DNA from: Aegicerativicinus sediminis
GTDB taxonomy: Bacteria > Bacteroidota > Bacteroidia > Flavobacteriales > Flavobacteriaceae
Length of the DNA stretch: 64,000 bases
Direction: 5' to 3'
Assembly: GCF_015476115.1 (NCBI RefSeq)
Contig: NZ_CP064295.1
Span: 2,350,001 to 2,414,000, forward strand
Shown: piece after piece, positions 9,047 to 18,440 of the stretch
How the letters are laid out: each line of letters opens with the position of its first letter
How positions within the stretch are numbered: position 1 is the stretch's first letter
Notes under the pieces: generated by a model
Database searches by the model: none
Seen by the model: only the letters and a program-made list of their open reading frames with translations
Told to the model about the DNA's origin: nothing
Made by a program: the position numbers and the translations under genes

Positions 9047-9678
9047 TATGGCTGAAACGGATTTTGTTCCTTTTTTAACCGTTCTATTTCGTCGTTAGTG
9101 TCTTGGATGTAATTGAGTAATTCGCCAGTTCCTTGGCCGGATGAAGATGAGGTTACAAAGTAATTTGGTAATTCAGCCCAAGTTTCTCTCATAATGGAGA
9201 GATAATTATTGATATTTTCATTCAGGGGTTTTGGCTTAAGTTTGTCGGCTTTGGTAAAAACAATACTGAATGGAAGCTGCTTTTCTCCTAGCCACGACAT
9301 AAAATCCATATCTATTTTCTGAGGCTCATGCCTTACATCAACTAATACAAATGCGTTGATTAGTTGAATTCGCTTTTCAAAATATTTGGTAATAAAAGAT
9401 TGAAATTTCTTTTTAGTTCCTTTTGAAACTTTCGCATAACCATATCCAGGTAAATCCACCAAATACCATTCCTTATTGATCAAAAAATGATTTATCAATT
9501 GTGTTTTTCCAGGACGTCCCGAAGTCTTTGCTAAACTTTTTCTATTTGTAATCGCATTAATCAGAGAAGATTTGCCCACATTACTACGACCGATAAAAGC
9601 ATACTCAGGTAAGGTTGTTTCTGGACATTTATTAACGTCTGAATTACTTACTACAAATTCGGCAGTTTTTATAATCAT
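9046..9678 (-). CDS. engB: Ribosome biogenesis GTP-binding protein EngB/YsxC
   Basis: A 210-residue TRAFAC-class GTPase needed for large ribosomal subunit assembly. The G1 motif is GRSNVGKSS, G3 is DLPGYGYA and G4 is FTKADKL. The N-terminus IIKTAEFVVSN and the length are typical of the family. The gene starts six bases after the alpha/beta hydrolase gene, so the pair is probably one transcript, reading away from the dcw cluster. Engb-type GTPases are usually essential. Confidence 0.95.
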   Translation of the reverse strand: MIIKTAEFVVSNSDVNKCPETTLPEYAFIGRSNVGKSSLINAITNRKSLAKTSGRPGKTQLINHFLINKEWYLVDLPGYGYAKVSKGTKKKFQSFITKYFEKRIQLINAFVLVDVRHEPQKIDMDFMSWLGEKQLPFSIVFTKADKLKPKPLNENINNYLSIMRETWAELPNYFVTSSSSGQGTGELLNYIQDTNDEIERLKKEQNPFQP

Positions 9679-9684
9679 GCCAGT

Positions 9685-10449
9685 TTAGAAATTTCGCTTC
9701 TGAAGCCAGGAATATAAAATTTTGTTGAATTCCTCTGGATGTTCCATCATTGCGGCATGCCCACATTTGTCTATCCAAAATAGTTCTGAATCCGGAAGAA
9801 GATCATCAAACTCCTTGGCAACTTCAGGAGGGGTTACAGTATCATTCTTGCCCCATATGATGCAAGTAGGAGTATGCATATTTGGTAAGTCTTTAGACAT
9901 GTTGTGCCTTATCGCACTTTTAGCAATAGCTAAAGTCCTCATAAGTTTATTCCTGTCATTAACCGTAGCATAAACTTCATCTACTATTTCCTTGGTTGCG
10001 ACTTCCGGATCATAAAAGACGTCTTGTGCCTTCTTTTTAATGACCTCGTAGTCTCTCCTTTTTGTATACCCACCGCCCATTGCACTCTCATAAAGACCTG
10101 AACTACCAGTAATAACCAAGGCTTTTACTTTTTCTGGGTACATTTTGGTATGGTATAATCCAATATGACCGCCAAGGGAATTGCCTAATAGGATGACAGA
10201 GTCGAAACCTTTGAATTCGATAAATTTATTTAGATACTTAGCAAAGTTTTTAACATTAGTTTGAAGCAATGACATTGAATAGATTGGTAATTCAGGAATA
10301 ATAACCTTGTATCCATTCTGACTGAAATAATCGGTTACTGCCGAAAAATTACTCAAGCCACCCATAAGACCATGTAGGACGATTATGGGGGTGCCTTCTC
10401 CAACTTCTATATAGCTGAAATTCTTCTCTTTCCTTAGAGGATGTGTCAT
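9685..10449 (-). CDS. Alpha/beta-fold hydrolase
   Basis: A 254-residue cytoplasmic alpha/beta hydrolase. The oxyanion region is VLHGLMGG, the nucleophile elbow is GNSLGG (Ser), the acid is probably Asp in WGKNDTVTPP, and the base is His in CGHAAMMEHP, so the triad looks complete. There is no signal peptide. The closest-looking families are small esterases and C-C bond hydrolases; the substrate cannot be told. It is the first gene of a two-gene unit with engB and is divergent from mraZ. Confidence 0.88.
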   Translation of the reverse strand: MTHPLRKEKNFSYIEVGEGTPIIVLHGLMGGLSNFSAVTDYFSQNGYKVIIPELPIYSMSLLQTNVKNFAKYLNKFIEFKGFDSVILLGNSLGGHIGLYHTKMYPEKVKALVITGSSGLYESAMGGGYTKRRDYEVIKKKAQDVFYDPEVATKEIVDEVYATVNDRNKLMRTLAIAKSAIRHNMSKDLPNMHTPTCIIWGKNDTVTPPEVAKEFDDLLPDSELFWIDKCGHAAMMEHPEEFNKILYSWLQKRNF

Positions 10450-10610
10450 CTAGTTGGTCAACTTATATACCGCAACAAATATAGGCAATTCAACTAATAA
10501 ACGTAATTATAGAATTTTTTCAATCACAATATTCTGAATTGCAATCATTTTGTGCTTGCCGTTTCAAGGCTGTTTTTTCAAGGTACTATTTAAGTTGGAA
10601 ATGTATAAAA

Positions 10611-10660
10611 GTGGAAAATTTATCAACAATGTGGTAGAAAGTGGTAAAAAGTGGTATATT
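10611..10660 (+). promoter_or_regulatory. MraZ-binding repeat array upstream of mraZ
   Basis: Four GTGG boxes begin at 10611, 10631, 10641 and 10651, all in one 10-base register with the slot at 10621 empty. The three contiguous units read GTGGTAGAAA, GTGGTAAAAA and GTGGTATATT. Tandem GTGG-type repeats are the known binding sites for the MraZ ring that controls its own dcw promoter. The array ends about 50 bases before the mraZ start codon. Confidence 0.8.
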
Positions 10661-10708
10661 TTTCAATATATTTGAATCCATACCAATCCATCAATTAAGG
10701 TTTGCCCA

Positions 10709-11176
10709 TTGAATTCATTAATAGGGACATACGAATGTAAAGTAGATTCCAAAGGGAGATTGATGATGCCTGCTCCGCTAAAAAAGCAACTGTCGCCTGT
10801 TCTTCAGGATGGCTTTGTATTAAAGCGTGCGGTGTTTCAGCCCTGTTTGGAATTATACCCTATGCCAGAATGGGAACTTTTGATGGGGAAGGTTAACAAG
10901 CTGAATAGATTTAAGAAAAAGAATAACGATTTCATCCGTCGATTCACAGCTGGGCTGAAAGTGGTAGAAGTTGATGCCACCGGACGGCTATTAATTCCAA
11001 AAGATTTGATAGCCTTTTCTAGTATTAGTAAAGAAGTGGTGCTTTCTGCAGCAGTGAACATTGTTGAAATCTGGGATAAAGACCGCTATGAACAAGCCAT
11101 TGATGATGCTACTGGGGATTTTGCTGATTTGGCTGAAGAAGTAATGGGCCAAGATGATGACTATGACCTATCATAA
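10709..11176 (+). CDS. mraZ: Transcriptional regulator MraZ
   Basis: MraZ is a double-SpoVT/AbrB protein that binds repeats ahead of its own gene and controls the division cluster. The 155-residue product has the two expected halves: GTYECKVDSKGRLMMP near the N-terminus and VVEVDATGRLLIPKDL near residue 90. The start is TTG; no other start preserves the conserved IGTYECK region. The acidic C-terminal tail (DFADLAEEV and beyond) is usual in Bacteroidota. The gene overlaps rsmH by 14 bases and lies downstream of the GTGG repeats at 10611-10660. Confidence 0.96.
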   Translation: MNSLIGTYECKVDSKGRLMMPAPLKKQLSPVLQDGFVLKRAVFQPCLELYPMPEWELLMGKVNKLNRFKKKNNDFIRRFTAGLKVVEVDATGRLLIPKDLIAFSSISKEVVLSAAVNIVEIWDKDRYEQAIDDATGDFADLAEEVMGQDDDYDLS

Positions 11177-12056
11177 ACCTGTCCTTCTAAAAGAATCCAT
11201 TGAGGGACTAAATATTCAACCCAACGGGGTTTACGTCGACGTCACCTTTGGTGGCGGGGGTCATAGTCGAGAAATCCTAAAATATCTAGATAAGGGGAGG
11301 TTGATAGCATTCGATCAAGATTTGGATGCTTTGGAAAATGCCATTCAAGATGATCGATTTCTTTTAATCAATGAAAATTTCCGTTACCTAAAACGATTCT
11401 TGCGGTTTCATAGTATTACAGAAGTCGATGGAATTTTGGCGGATTTTGGAGTTTCTTCCCATCAGTTTGATGTTCCTAAACGAGGGTTTTCTACTCGTTT
11501 CGATGAGGTTTTGGACATGCGAATGGATCAGACTTCTAAAATTTCGGCTTTAGATGTTATAAATGAATATGAGGAAGGCAAGCTCTCGGAGGTATTATTC
11601 CAGTATGGAGAATTGCGTCAAGCTCCTGCAATGGCAAGAACTATAGTGTCAGAAAGAAAGAATGCTAGGATTGAGACTGGCGAACAATTGAAGTCAGTTT
11701 TGAAACGATTTGTTAAACATAAGAATGAACATAAAGTCCTAGCTCAGATTTATCAAGCCATCCGCATAGAAGTGAATCAAGAATTGGAAGTACTTAAGGA
11801 GTTTCTGGAGCAAACTCCACAAATATTGAAAAAAGGAGGCCGATTGGTTTGCATTTCTTACCACTCTTTAGAAGATCGATTAGTTAAACGCTTTATGCGT
11901 AATGGTCTTTTTGAGGGTGAGCCGGAGAGGGATATGTACGGAAATTTTGAAGTGCCATTTAAAAAAGTTGGTGGCATGCAAGTACCTACAAAGGAGGAAT
12001 TGGCTGTTAATAGCAGAGCAAGAAGTGCAAAACTTAGAATAGCTGAGAAGTTGTAA
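11163..12056 (+). CDS. rsmH: 16S rRNA (cytosine(1402)-N(4))-methyltransferase RsmH
   Basis: RsmH (MraW) methylates N4 of C1402 in 16S rRNA using S-adenosylmethionine. The 297-residue product has YHKPVLLKES at the start, the SAM-binding loop VDVTFGGGGHS, DFGVSSHQFD, and the late motif ISYHSLEDRLVKRF. Two in-frame ATGs at 11154 and 11157 precede the chosen ATG at 11163, which gives the family-typical MTYHKP start. It overlaps mraZ by 14 bases, so translation is probably coupled. Confidence 0.97.
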   Translation: MTYHKPVLLKESIEGLNIQPNGVYVDVTFGGGGHSREILKYLDKGRLIAFDQDLDALENAIQDDRFLLINENFRYLKRFLRFHSITEVDGILADFGVSSHQFDVPKRGFSTRFDEVLDMRMDQTSKISALDVINEYEEGKLSEVLFQYGELRQAPAMARTIVSERKNARIETGEQLKSVLKRFVKHKNEHKVLAQIYQAIRIEVNQELEVLKEFLEQTPQILKKGGRLVCISYHSLEDRLVKRFMRNGLFEGEPERDMYGNFEVPFKKVGGMQVPTKEELAVNSRARSAKLRIAEKL

Positions 12057-12066
12057 ACGCATAATA

Positions 12067-12384
12067 ATGAAACAAAGCATCTATAGCATACTCAAGGGTA
12101 AATTTTTAATAAGTAATGATTCATTTAAAAACTGGAGAACCATTCTGTTTATATCTGCCTTGGCTGTGGTGATGATTGCAAGTTCTCATAGTGCCGATAA
12201 AAAAGTTCATGAGATAGCGCGGTTGAATAATGAAGTAAAAGAATTGCGATCAGCATTTATGGACGGACGCTCCAAATTAATGCGTTTAAAAATGGAGTCA
12301 TCCATTGTAAAAAAAATGGCGGAAAAAGGAATTGTTAACTCTGTTGAACCACCAAAAAAAATTCAAGTTAAAGCACAGGACTAG
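12067..12384 (+). CDS. ftsL: FtsL-like cell division protein
   Basis: A 105-residue bitopic protein: cytoplasmic tail of about 25 residues, one membrane helix (about 26-42, ILFISALAVVMIA), then a periplasmic coiled-coil stretch (about 48-85) with heptad-like LNNEVKELR. This is the FtsL architecture, and the position between rsmH and ftsI is the standard ftsL position. Sequence conservation in FtsL is low, so the assignment rests on architecture and context. FtsL works with FtsB/FtsQ to recruit and activate FtsW-FtsI at the septum. Confidence 0.9.
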   Translation: MKQSIYSILKGKFLISNDSFKNWRTILFISALAVVMIASSHSADKKVHEIARLNNEVKELRSAFMDGRSKLMRLKMESSIVKKMAEKGIVNSVEPPKKIQVKAQD

Positions 12385-12387
12385 ACT

Positions 12388-14391
12388 ATGGCTGTAACAG
12401 AAAAGCGCATATTAAATAGAATGTATTTTGTGGCTACTTGTCTCTTCCTTTTTGTGGTGGCAGTAGTTGTGAAATTGTGTGCGATTCAGTTCGTGGATGG
12501 TGAAAAGTATAGAGAGTTAGCGGAAAACCGTACTATTAAAAAAGTAACCATACCTGCTAACAGGGGTAATGTATATGCTGCAGATGGAAGTCTTTTGGCA
12601 ATGTCTATTCCGAAGTACGATATACGATTTGATGCTCTTACCCCAACAGCTAAAAATTTCGAGACAAATCTTTCTGCTCTAAGTGACTCTCTTTCATCCT
12701 TTTTTGGAAAACCAAAAAGCTATTACCAAAATGTTTTAAGAAAAGCTCGTGCAAATAAGAATAGGTATTTTTTAATCGCTAGAAATCTTGGGTATTCAGA
12801 TTACAGCAGGGTAAGAAATTTTCCGCTTCTCAATCAAGGTGCATTTAAGGGAGGTTTAATCGTCGAGCAATCTGTAAAACGTGAGCATCCTATGGGAGGT
12901 ATTGCTCAAAGAACCATAGGGTATGAACGAGTGGATGAGGAAGGTAATGTAACTCGTGCAGGTATGGATGGTGCTTTTGGAGTGCAATATTTACGCGGGA
13001 CAGATGGAAAGCGTTTAAAACAAAAAATAGGCAATGGGCAATGGAAGCCAATAGCCGATTATAATGAGATTGAGCCAAAAAATGGATTTGATGTATACAC
13101 CACTTTAGATGTAAACATACAAGATATTGCCCATCATTCCCTTTTAGAACAGTTAGAAAAATTTAATGCTGACCATGGTTGTGTGGTCGTCATGGAAGTT
13201 GAAACTGGTGAGATTAGGGCTATGGCCAACTTGGGTAGGAATTCTGAGGGCTACTATTACGAGCGCAGAAATTATGCAATTTGGGAATCTCATGAGCCAG
13301 GTTCAACATTCAAACTGATGGCGCTAACTGCTGCACTCGAGGATAAGGTTGTTGATACTAGCGATGTGGTTGATACTAAAAAAGGTGTACTTACATTTTA
13401 TGGCAAGAATGTGCGAGATAGCCATCATGGCGGTTATGGAAAGATTTCTCTGGCGAAGGCATTTGAGGTTTCTTCAAATACAGGTATAGTAGCGGCAATT
13501 GATAAGCACTATTCTAAAAACCCACAAAAATTTGTAGATAGACTTCATGAAATGAGTCTTGATCAAAAATTAGACTTGCCAATTATAGGTGAAGGAGATC
13601 CTATTATTCCACAGCCGGGAGATAAAAGTCGTTGGAGTGGTATAGCCTTACAATGGATGGCATATGGTTATGGTGTTTCATTTACCCCCTTACAAACACT
13701 TACGTTTTACAATGCAATTGCTAATGATGGTGAAATGGTTAGACCACAATTTTTACGGGAAGTCAGGGAGTTTGATGAAACCATTGTTCCATTTCATAAA
13801 GAAGTAATCAATCCTAAAGTATGTTCTGATGAAACCTTGAAAAAAGTACAGGATCTACTTAAAAATGTGGTTGAGAAAAAGCATGGTACGGGGCATAAAT
13901 TATATTCGCCAAGCTTTTCGATGGCAGGTAAAACGGGTACTTGCCAAAAGGATTACGCTAACAAAGACAACTACAATTATATCTCTTCATTTGCAGGATA
14001 TTTCCCTGCAGAAAACCCAAAATATTCCTGCATTGTGGTTATTCACGAGCCTGACAAGTCGGTGGGTTATTATGGTGCAGATGTGTCTGGACCAGTGTTC
14101 AAAAAGATTGCTCAGAAAATTTATACAGATACACCCATATCTGATGAGGTTCCTTCATTAGAAGTTAATGACAGTATAGTTGAAAAGAATTTCGACACTT
14201 ATTATGCCTTGTCTAGAAAGCAGCGAACATCAATGCCGAATGTTGTTGGGTTGCCCATGATGGATGCAGTTTCCCTTTTGGAAAACCTTGGTTTGAAAGT
14301 GAAAACCGATGGTGTTGGTACTGTAAAAAGACAATCGATTCCTAATGGTGAGAAAATTTCCACAAATGAAGAAGTGATTTTAAGTATATGA
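12388..14391 (+). CDS. ftsI: Septal peptidoglycan transpeptidase FtsI (class B PBP) with PASTA domain
   Basis: A 667-residue class B penicillin-binding protein that cross-links septal peptidoglycan together with FtsW. An N-terminal membrane anchor (about residues 12-32) is followed by a dimerisation region with NRGNVYAADGSLLA. The transpeptidase domain has all three active-site motifs: STFK (Ser306), SSNTG, and KTGT. A single C-terminal PASTA domain starts at MPNVVGLPMMDA, a feature of Bacteroidota FtsI that the enterobacterial enzyme lacks. It starts four bases after ftsL, and its stop overlaps the murE start (ATGA). Confidence 0.97.
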   Translation: MAVTEKRILNRMYFVATCLFLFVVAVVVKLCAIQFVDGEKYRELAENRTIKKVTIPANRGNVYAADGSLLAMSIPKYDIRFDALTPTAKNFETNLSALSDSLSSFFGKPKSYYQNVLRKARANKNRYFLIARNLGYSDYSRVRNFPLLNQGAFKGGLIVEQSVKREHPMGGIAQRTIGYERVDEEGNVTRAGMDGAFGVQYLRGTDGKRLKQKIGNGQWKPIADYNEIEPKNGFDVYTTLDVNIQDIAHHSLLEQLEKFNADHGCVVVMEVETGEIRAMANLGRNSEGYYYERRNYAIWESHEPGSTFKLMALTAALEDKVVDTSDVVDTKKGVLTFYGKNVRDSHHGGYGKISLAKAFEVSSNTGIVAAIDKHYSKNPQKFVDRLHEMSLDQKLDLPIIGEGDPIIPQPGDKSRWSGIALQWMAYGYGVSFTPLQTLTFYNAIANDGEMVRPQFLREVREFDETIVPFHKEVINPKVCSDETLKKVQDLLKNVVEKKHGTGHKLYSPSFSMAGKTGTCQKDYANKDNYNYISSFAGYFPAENPKYSCIVVIHEPDKSVGYYGADVSGPVFKKIAQKIYTDTPISDEVPSLEVNDSIVEKNFDTYYALSRKQRTSMPNVVGLPMMDAVSLLENLGLKVKTDGVGTVKRQSIPNGEKISTNEEVILSI

Positions 14392-15854
14392 CGAAAGTGC
14401 TTAAGGACATATTATATAAATGTAGTCTCAATAAGGTTGTGGGTAATACCAGTATAGACATTAATGAAATTGTTTTTGATTCGAGAAAAGTTAATGGTGG
14501 GGATGTATTTGTTGCTATAAGAGGTGTGGAGACTGATGGTCATAAGTATATAGGCAAGGCTATAGACAGTGGAGCAGTAGCAATTATATGTGAGGAAATT
14601 CCAGATCAAATTAATGACTCTGTTACCTATGTTGAGGTTGAGAATACCGCTTCTGCATTGGCCTATATGGCTTCAAACTTTTTTGATCAACCATCCGAAA
14701 ATTTAAAATTGGTAGGTGTTACTGGTACTAATGGTAAAACCACGATTGCTACGCTGCTATTCAAATTATTTAAAAAAGCTGGTTACAAAGTTGGATTGCT
14801 GTCTACCGTAGTTGTTAAAATCGATGATGCTGATTATCCGGCGACACACACGACTCCTGATTCTCTTAAAATAAATTCTTATTTAAAAATGATGAATGAG
14901 GAAGGGGTAGAATATTGCTTTATGGAGGTGAGCAGTCATGGAATTGCACAAAACAGAACAGCAGGGCTTGTATTTGCGGGAGGCATATTTACCAATTTAA
15001 CACATGATCATCTAGATTATCACAATTCCTTCGCAGAGTATCGAGATGTAAAGAAATCCTTCTTCGACAATTTGTCAAAATCCGCTTTTGCATTAACTAA
15101 TAATGATGATAAAAATGGTCCTGTTATGCTTCAAAATACAAAGGCAAAGATTTTCACTTATGCTTTGAAGTCGATGGCTACTTACCATGGTCAGATTTTA
15201 GAAAATGAGTTTGCCGGTTTGTTGATGAAAATCAATGGAACTGAAGTTTGGACACGCTTGATAGGGTCGTTTAACGCATACAATATTTTGGCGGTTTATG
15301 GGGCGGCCGATTTGCTAGGTCTAGACAATCAAGAAATCTTGAAATATATAAGTGAATTGGAAAGTGTAGCAGGAAGATTTCAGTATTTGGTTAGCGAGGA
15401 AAAGATCACTGCCATTGTGGATTATGCCCATACGCCAGATGCTTTGAAGAATGTATTGGAAACTATTAATGGTATCCGAACGAAAAATGAAGAACTAATT
15501 ACAATTGTGGGCTGCGGCGGAAATAGGGATAAAACAAAACGCCCAAAGATGGGTCACATTGCCACAGCATTAAGTACCAAAGCCATATTTACATCGGATA
15601 ATCCTAGAAATGAGGTTGCTGAAACAATTATTGAGGAAATGGAAGCCGGTGTGGAACCTCAAGATTATAAAAAACTTTTAACCATAACAGACAGGAGGCA
15701 GGCTATAAAAACTGCTTGCCAAATGGCAAGGCCGGGGGATATCATTCTTGTGGCTGGTAAAGGTCATGAAACCTATCAAGAAATTAAAGGTGAACGGTTT
15801 GATTTTGATGATTTCAAAATAGTGAAAGAATATTTAAAACAATTGCAGAAATAA
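14388..15854 (+). CDS. murE: UDP-MurNAc-L-Ala-D-Glu:meso-diaminopimelate ligase MurE
   Basis: MurE adds the third amino acid to the peptidoglycan stem. The 488-residue product has the ATP-binding loop [10 protein letters not shown], the central ligase region with HDHLDYH, and the C-terminal binding motif SDNPRNE. DNPR is the form that selects meso-diaminopimelate, so the wall is predicted to be of the direct-linked DAP type. The ATG overlaps the ftsI stop by four bases, and mraY follows after one base. Confidence 0.97.
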   Translation: MTKVLKDILYKCSLNKVVGNTSIDINEIVFDSRKVNGGDVFVAIRGVETDGHKYIGKAIDSGAVAIICEEIPDQINDSVTYVEVENTASALAYMASNFFDQPSENLKLVGVTGTNGKTTIATLLFKLFKKAGYKVGLLSTVVVKIDDADYPATHTTPDSLKINSYLKMMNEEGVEYCFMEVSSHGIAQNRTAGLVFAGGIFTNLTHDHLDYHNSFAEYRDVKKSFFDNLSKSAFALTNNDDKNGPVMLQNTKAKIFTYALKSMATYHGQILENEFAGLLMKINGTEVWTRLIGSFNAYNILAVYGAADLLGLDNQEILKYISELESVAGRFQYLVSEEKITAIVDYAHTPDALKNVLETINGIRTKNEELITIVGCGGNRDKTKRPKMGHIATALSTKAIFTSDNPRNEVAETIIEEMEAGVEPQDYKKLLTITDRRQAIKTACQMARPGDIILVAGKGHETYQEIKGERFDFDDFKIVKEYLKQLQK

Positions 15855-15855
15855 G

Positions 15856-17091
15856 ATGTTGTACTACCTATTTGAGTTTTTAGATACGGAGTACCAGTTA
15901 CCTGGGGCTGGTGTTTTTCAATATATCACCTTTAGGGCATCTACTGCGGTATTATTATCTCTCCTGATTTCTACCATTTTCGGAAAAAAGATTATAAATA
16001 TTTTAAAACGCCAACAAGTCGGTGAGACCGTTAGAGATCTTGGTTTACAAGGACAAGTTGAAAAGGCCGGAACGCCAACCATGGGAGGTTTAATTATTAT
16101 CATTTCTACTTTAATTCCGGTACTCTTATTTGCAAAGTTGGATAATATCTATGTGATAATGTTGCTAATAACCACCATTTGGATGGGTTTTATTGGCTTT
16201 ATCGATGATTATATCAAGGTGTTCAAAAAGGATAAAAAAGGGCTAAGTGGGAAATTTAAGGTTCTAGGACAAGTCACCCTTGGACTTTTTATAGGTGCGG
16301 TTGTTTATTTCCATCCGAACGTTACTGTCAAACAAAAATTGGAAGCTTCCCAAGGAATGGTAGAGACTGATGATTCTAATGAACCTACAATAGATTATAC
16401 CCCTGAAATAAAATCTCTAACGACTACAATACCTTTCGTAAAAAACAACGAATTCGATTATCAGAGTTTGGTTAATTGGATGGGAGATGGTGTGGCTAAT
16501 TATGCTTGGCTAATTTTTATCCCTATTGTAATTTTTATTATTACGGCAGTATCAAATGGAGCCAACCTTACAGATGGAATTGATGGACTAGCGGCTGGAA
16601 CTTCAACTATTATAGTTTTAGCCTTGGCCATTTTTGCTTGGGTATCCGGCAATATCATTTTCTCTAATTATTTAAATATAATGTTTATCCCACGCTTGGG
16701 TGAGGTGGTAATATTTATTGCTGCTTTTATTGGGGGTCTTATTGGGTTCCTTTGGTATAACACCTATCCAGCCCAAGTGTTTATGGGTGATACGGGTAGT
16801 CTTACCATAGGTGGAATAATTGCAGTATTGGCTATAGTGGTTCGTAAGGAATTATTGATTCCCTTATTGTGTGGAATTTTCTTCGCTGAGTCTTTGTCGG
16901 TGGTGTTGCAGGTAAGTTGGTTCAAATATACACGTAAGAAATATGGTGAAGGTAGAAGAATATTCCTGATGTCGCCATTGCACCACCATTACCAAAAATT
17001 AGGATATCACGAAAGCAAGATAGTAACAAGGTTTTGGATCGTAGGGATCTTTTTGGCAATCCTTACAATCATAACCCTGAAGTTAAGATAG
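15856..17091 (+). CDS. mraY: Phospho-MurNAc-pentapeptide transferase MraY
   Basis: MraY transfers phospho-MurNAc-pentapeptide to undecaprenyl phosphate to make lipid I at the inner membrane. Motifs include [21 protein letters not shown], and [12 protein letters not shown] (active-site aspartates), plus the HHHYQK loop. At 411 residues it is about 50 longer than the enterobacterial protein. The extra length is an inserted soluble loop at about residues 160-205, rich in acidic and threonine residues, before the helix that leads to NLTDGID. The gene is packed between murE and murD with one-base gaps. Confidence 0.97.
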   Translation: MLYYLFEFLDTEYQLPGAGVFQYITFRASTAVLLSLLISTIFGKKIINILKRQQVGETVRDLGLQGQVEKAGTPTMGGLIIIISTLIPVLLFAKLDNIYVIMLLITTIWMGFIGFIDDYIKVFKKDKKGLSGKFKVLGQVTLGLFIGAVVYFHPNVTVKQKLEASQGMVETDDSNEPTIDYTPEIKSLTTTIPFVKNNEFDYQSLVNWMGDGVANYAWLIFIPIVIFIITAVSNGANLTDGIDGLAAGTSTIIVLALAIFAWVSGNIIFSNYLNIMFIPRLGEVVIFIAAFIGGLIGFLWYNTYPAQVFMGDTGSLTIGGIIAVLAIVVRKELLIPLLCGIFFAESLSVVLQVSWFKYTRKKYGEGRRIFLMSPLHHHYQKLGYHESKIVTRFWIVGIFLAILTIITLKLR

Positions 17092-17092
17092 C

Positions 17093-18433
17093 ATGAGTGG
17101 AGCAGAAAGGCTTGTTGTGCTAGGTGGAGGAGAAAGTGGGATAGGGGCCGCAATTCTTGGAAAGAAAGTGGGATTTGAGGTGCTGGTTTCCGATGCAGGT
17201 AGCATTAAGCAGGAATATAAGGACGTTCTTTTAAATCATAGGATAGAATTTGAGGAGAAGCAGCATTCCATGTATCGTATCCTTAAAGCCGATTTGGTGG
17301 TTAAAAGCCCAGGCATACCTGAAAAGGTAGCTGTAATAAAAGCTCTACGGAAGCAAATCATTCCAATTATTTCGGAAATAGAATTTGCTTCAAATTTTAC
17401 AGATGCAAAATTGATTGCAATAACTGGTAGTAACGGTAAAACTACTACAACAAGTTTAACCCATCATCTTTTGAAGGACACGCTAGATGCTGGTTTAGCT
17501 GGAAATATTGGAGATAGTTTTGCTGAGCAGGTGGCCAAAGAAAGTCATAACTATTATGTGTTGGAAATAAGCAGTTTTCAATTGGATGATATAATGGATT
17601 TTCGGCCGCACATCGCAGTAATAACCAATATAACACCAGATCATTTAGATCGGTACAACTATAGGTTTGAAGATTATGTGGAAGCAAAATTCAAGGTAAC
17701 AATGAATCAAACCAAAGACGATTACCTGATTTATGATGGGGATGACCCTGTTATTGATCAATGGCTTTCAAAAAATAAAATTAAGGCTATGAAGGTGCCT
17801 TTTTCATTGGAAAGGGAATTTGAAAACGGGACCTACTTTAAAGACAATGAGATAATAATAACAATTGATAACAATAAAATAACTATGCCTACAACTAATT
17901 TAACCTTGCAAGGTAAACACAATCTTAAAAACACAATGGCGGCTACCACCGTAGCCCATTTGTTAAAAATCAGAAAACAAACTATTCGGGAAAGTCTAGA
18001 AAACTTTCAAGGTGTGGAGCATCGCCTGGAGCATGTATTGAAAATTAATAAGGTTCAGTACATCAACGACTCTAAAGCCACCAACGTGAATGCTACTTAC
18101 TATGCTTTGGAAAGTATGGACGCTCCTACGGTTTGGATTGTTGGAGGTGAGGACAAAGGAAATAATTATGAAGAACTTTTTCCGTTTGTAAACGAAAAGG
18201 TTAAGGCGATTATATGTTTAGGAATTGATAATGAAAAGCTTGTGGATAATTTCGCTGGCATGGTTGATATAATGGTTGAAACACAGTCAATGAGCGAAGC
18301 AGTGAAAATTGCTTATAAGATAGCCGAAGCGGGAGAAAATGTTTTGTTGTCGCCGGCTTGTGCAAGTTTCGATCTCTTTGAAAATTACGAAGATCGAGGT
18401 AGACAATTCAAGGCAGCGGTTAGACAGTTATAA
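17093..18433 (+). CDS. murD: UDP-MurNAc-L-alanine:D-glutamate ligase MurD
   Basis: MurD adds D-glutamate to UDP-MurNAc-L-alanine in the cytoplasm. The 446-residue product has an N-terminal Rossmann loop LGGGESGIGAA, the ATP loop ITGSNGKTTTTS, ITPDHLDRY in the central domain, and the C-terminal stretch LLSPACASFDLFENYEDRG, which is diagnostic of MurD. It starts one base after the mraY stop and is followed after seven bases by ftsW. Confidence 0.97.
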   Translation: MSGAERLVVLGGGESGIGAAILGKKVGFEVLVSDAGSIKQEYKDVLLNHRIEFEEKQHSMYRILKADLVVKSPGIPEKVAVIKALRKQIIPIISEIEFASNFTDAKLIAITGSNGKTTTTSLTHHLLKDTLDAGLAGNIGDSFAEQVAKESHNYYVLEISSFQLDDIMDFRPHIAVITNITPDHLDRYNYRFEDYVEAKFKVTMNQTKDDYLIYDGDDPVIDQWLSKNKIKAMKVPFSLEREFENGTYFKDNEIIITIDNNKITMPTTNLTLQGKHNLKNTMAATTVAHLLKIRKQTIRESLENFQGVEHRLEHVLKINKVQYINDSKATNVNATYYALESMDAPTVWIVGGEDKGNNYEELFPFVNEKVKAIICLGIDNEKLVDNFAGMVDIMVETQSMSEAVKIAYKIAEAGENVLLSPACASFDLFENYEDRGRQFKAAVRQL

Positions 18434-18440
18434 ATTTTGA

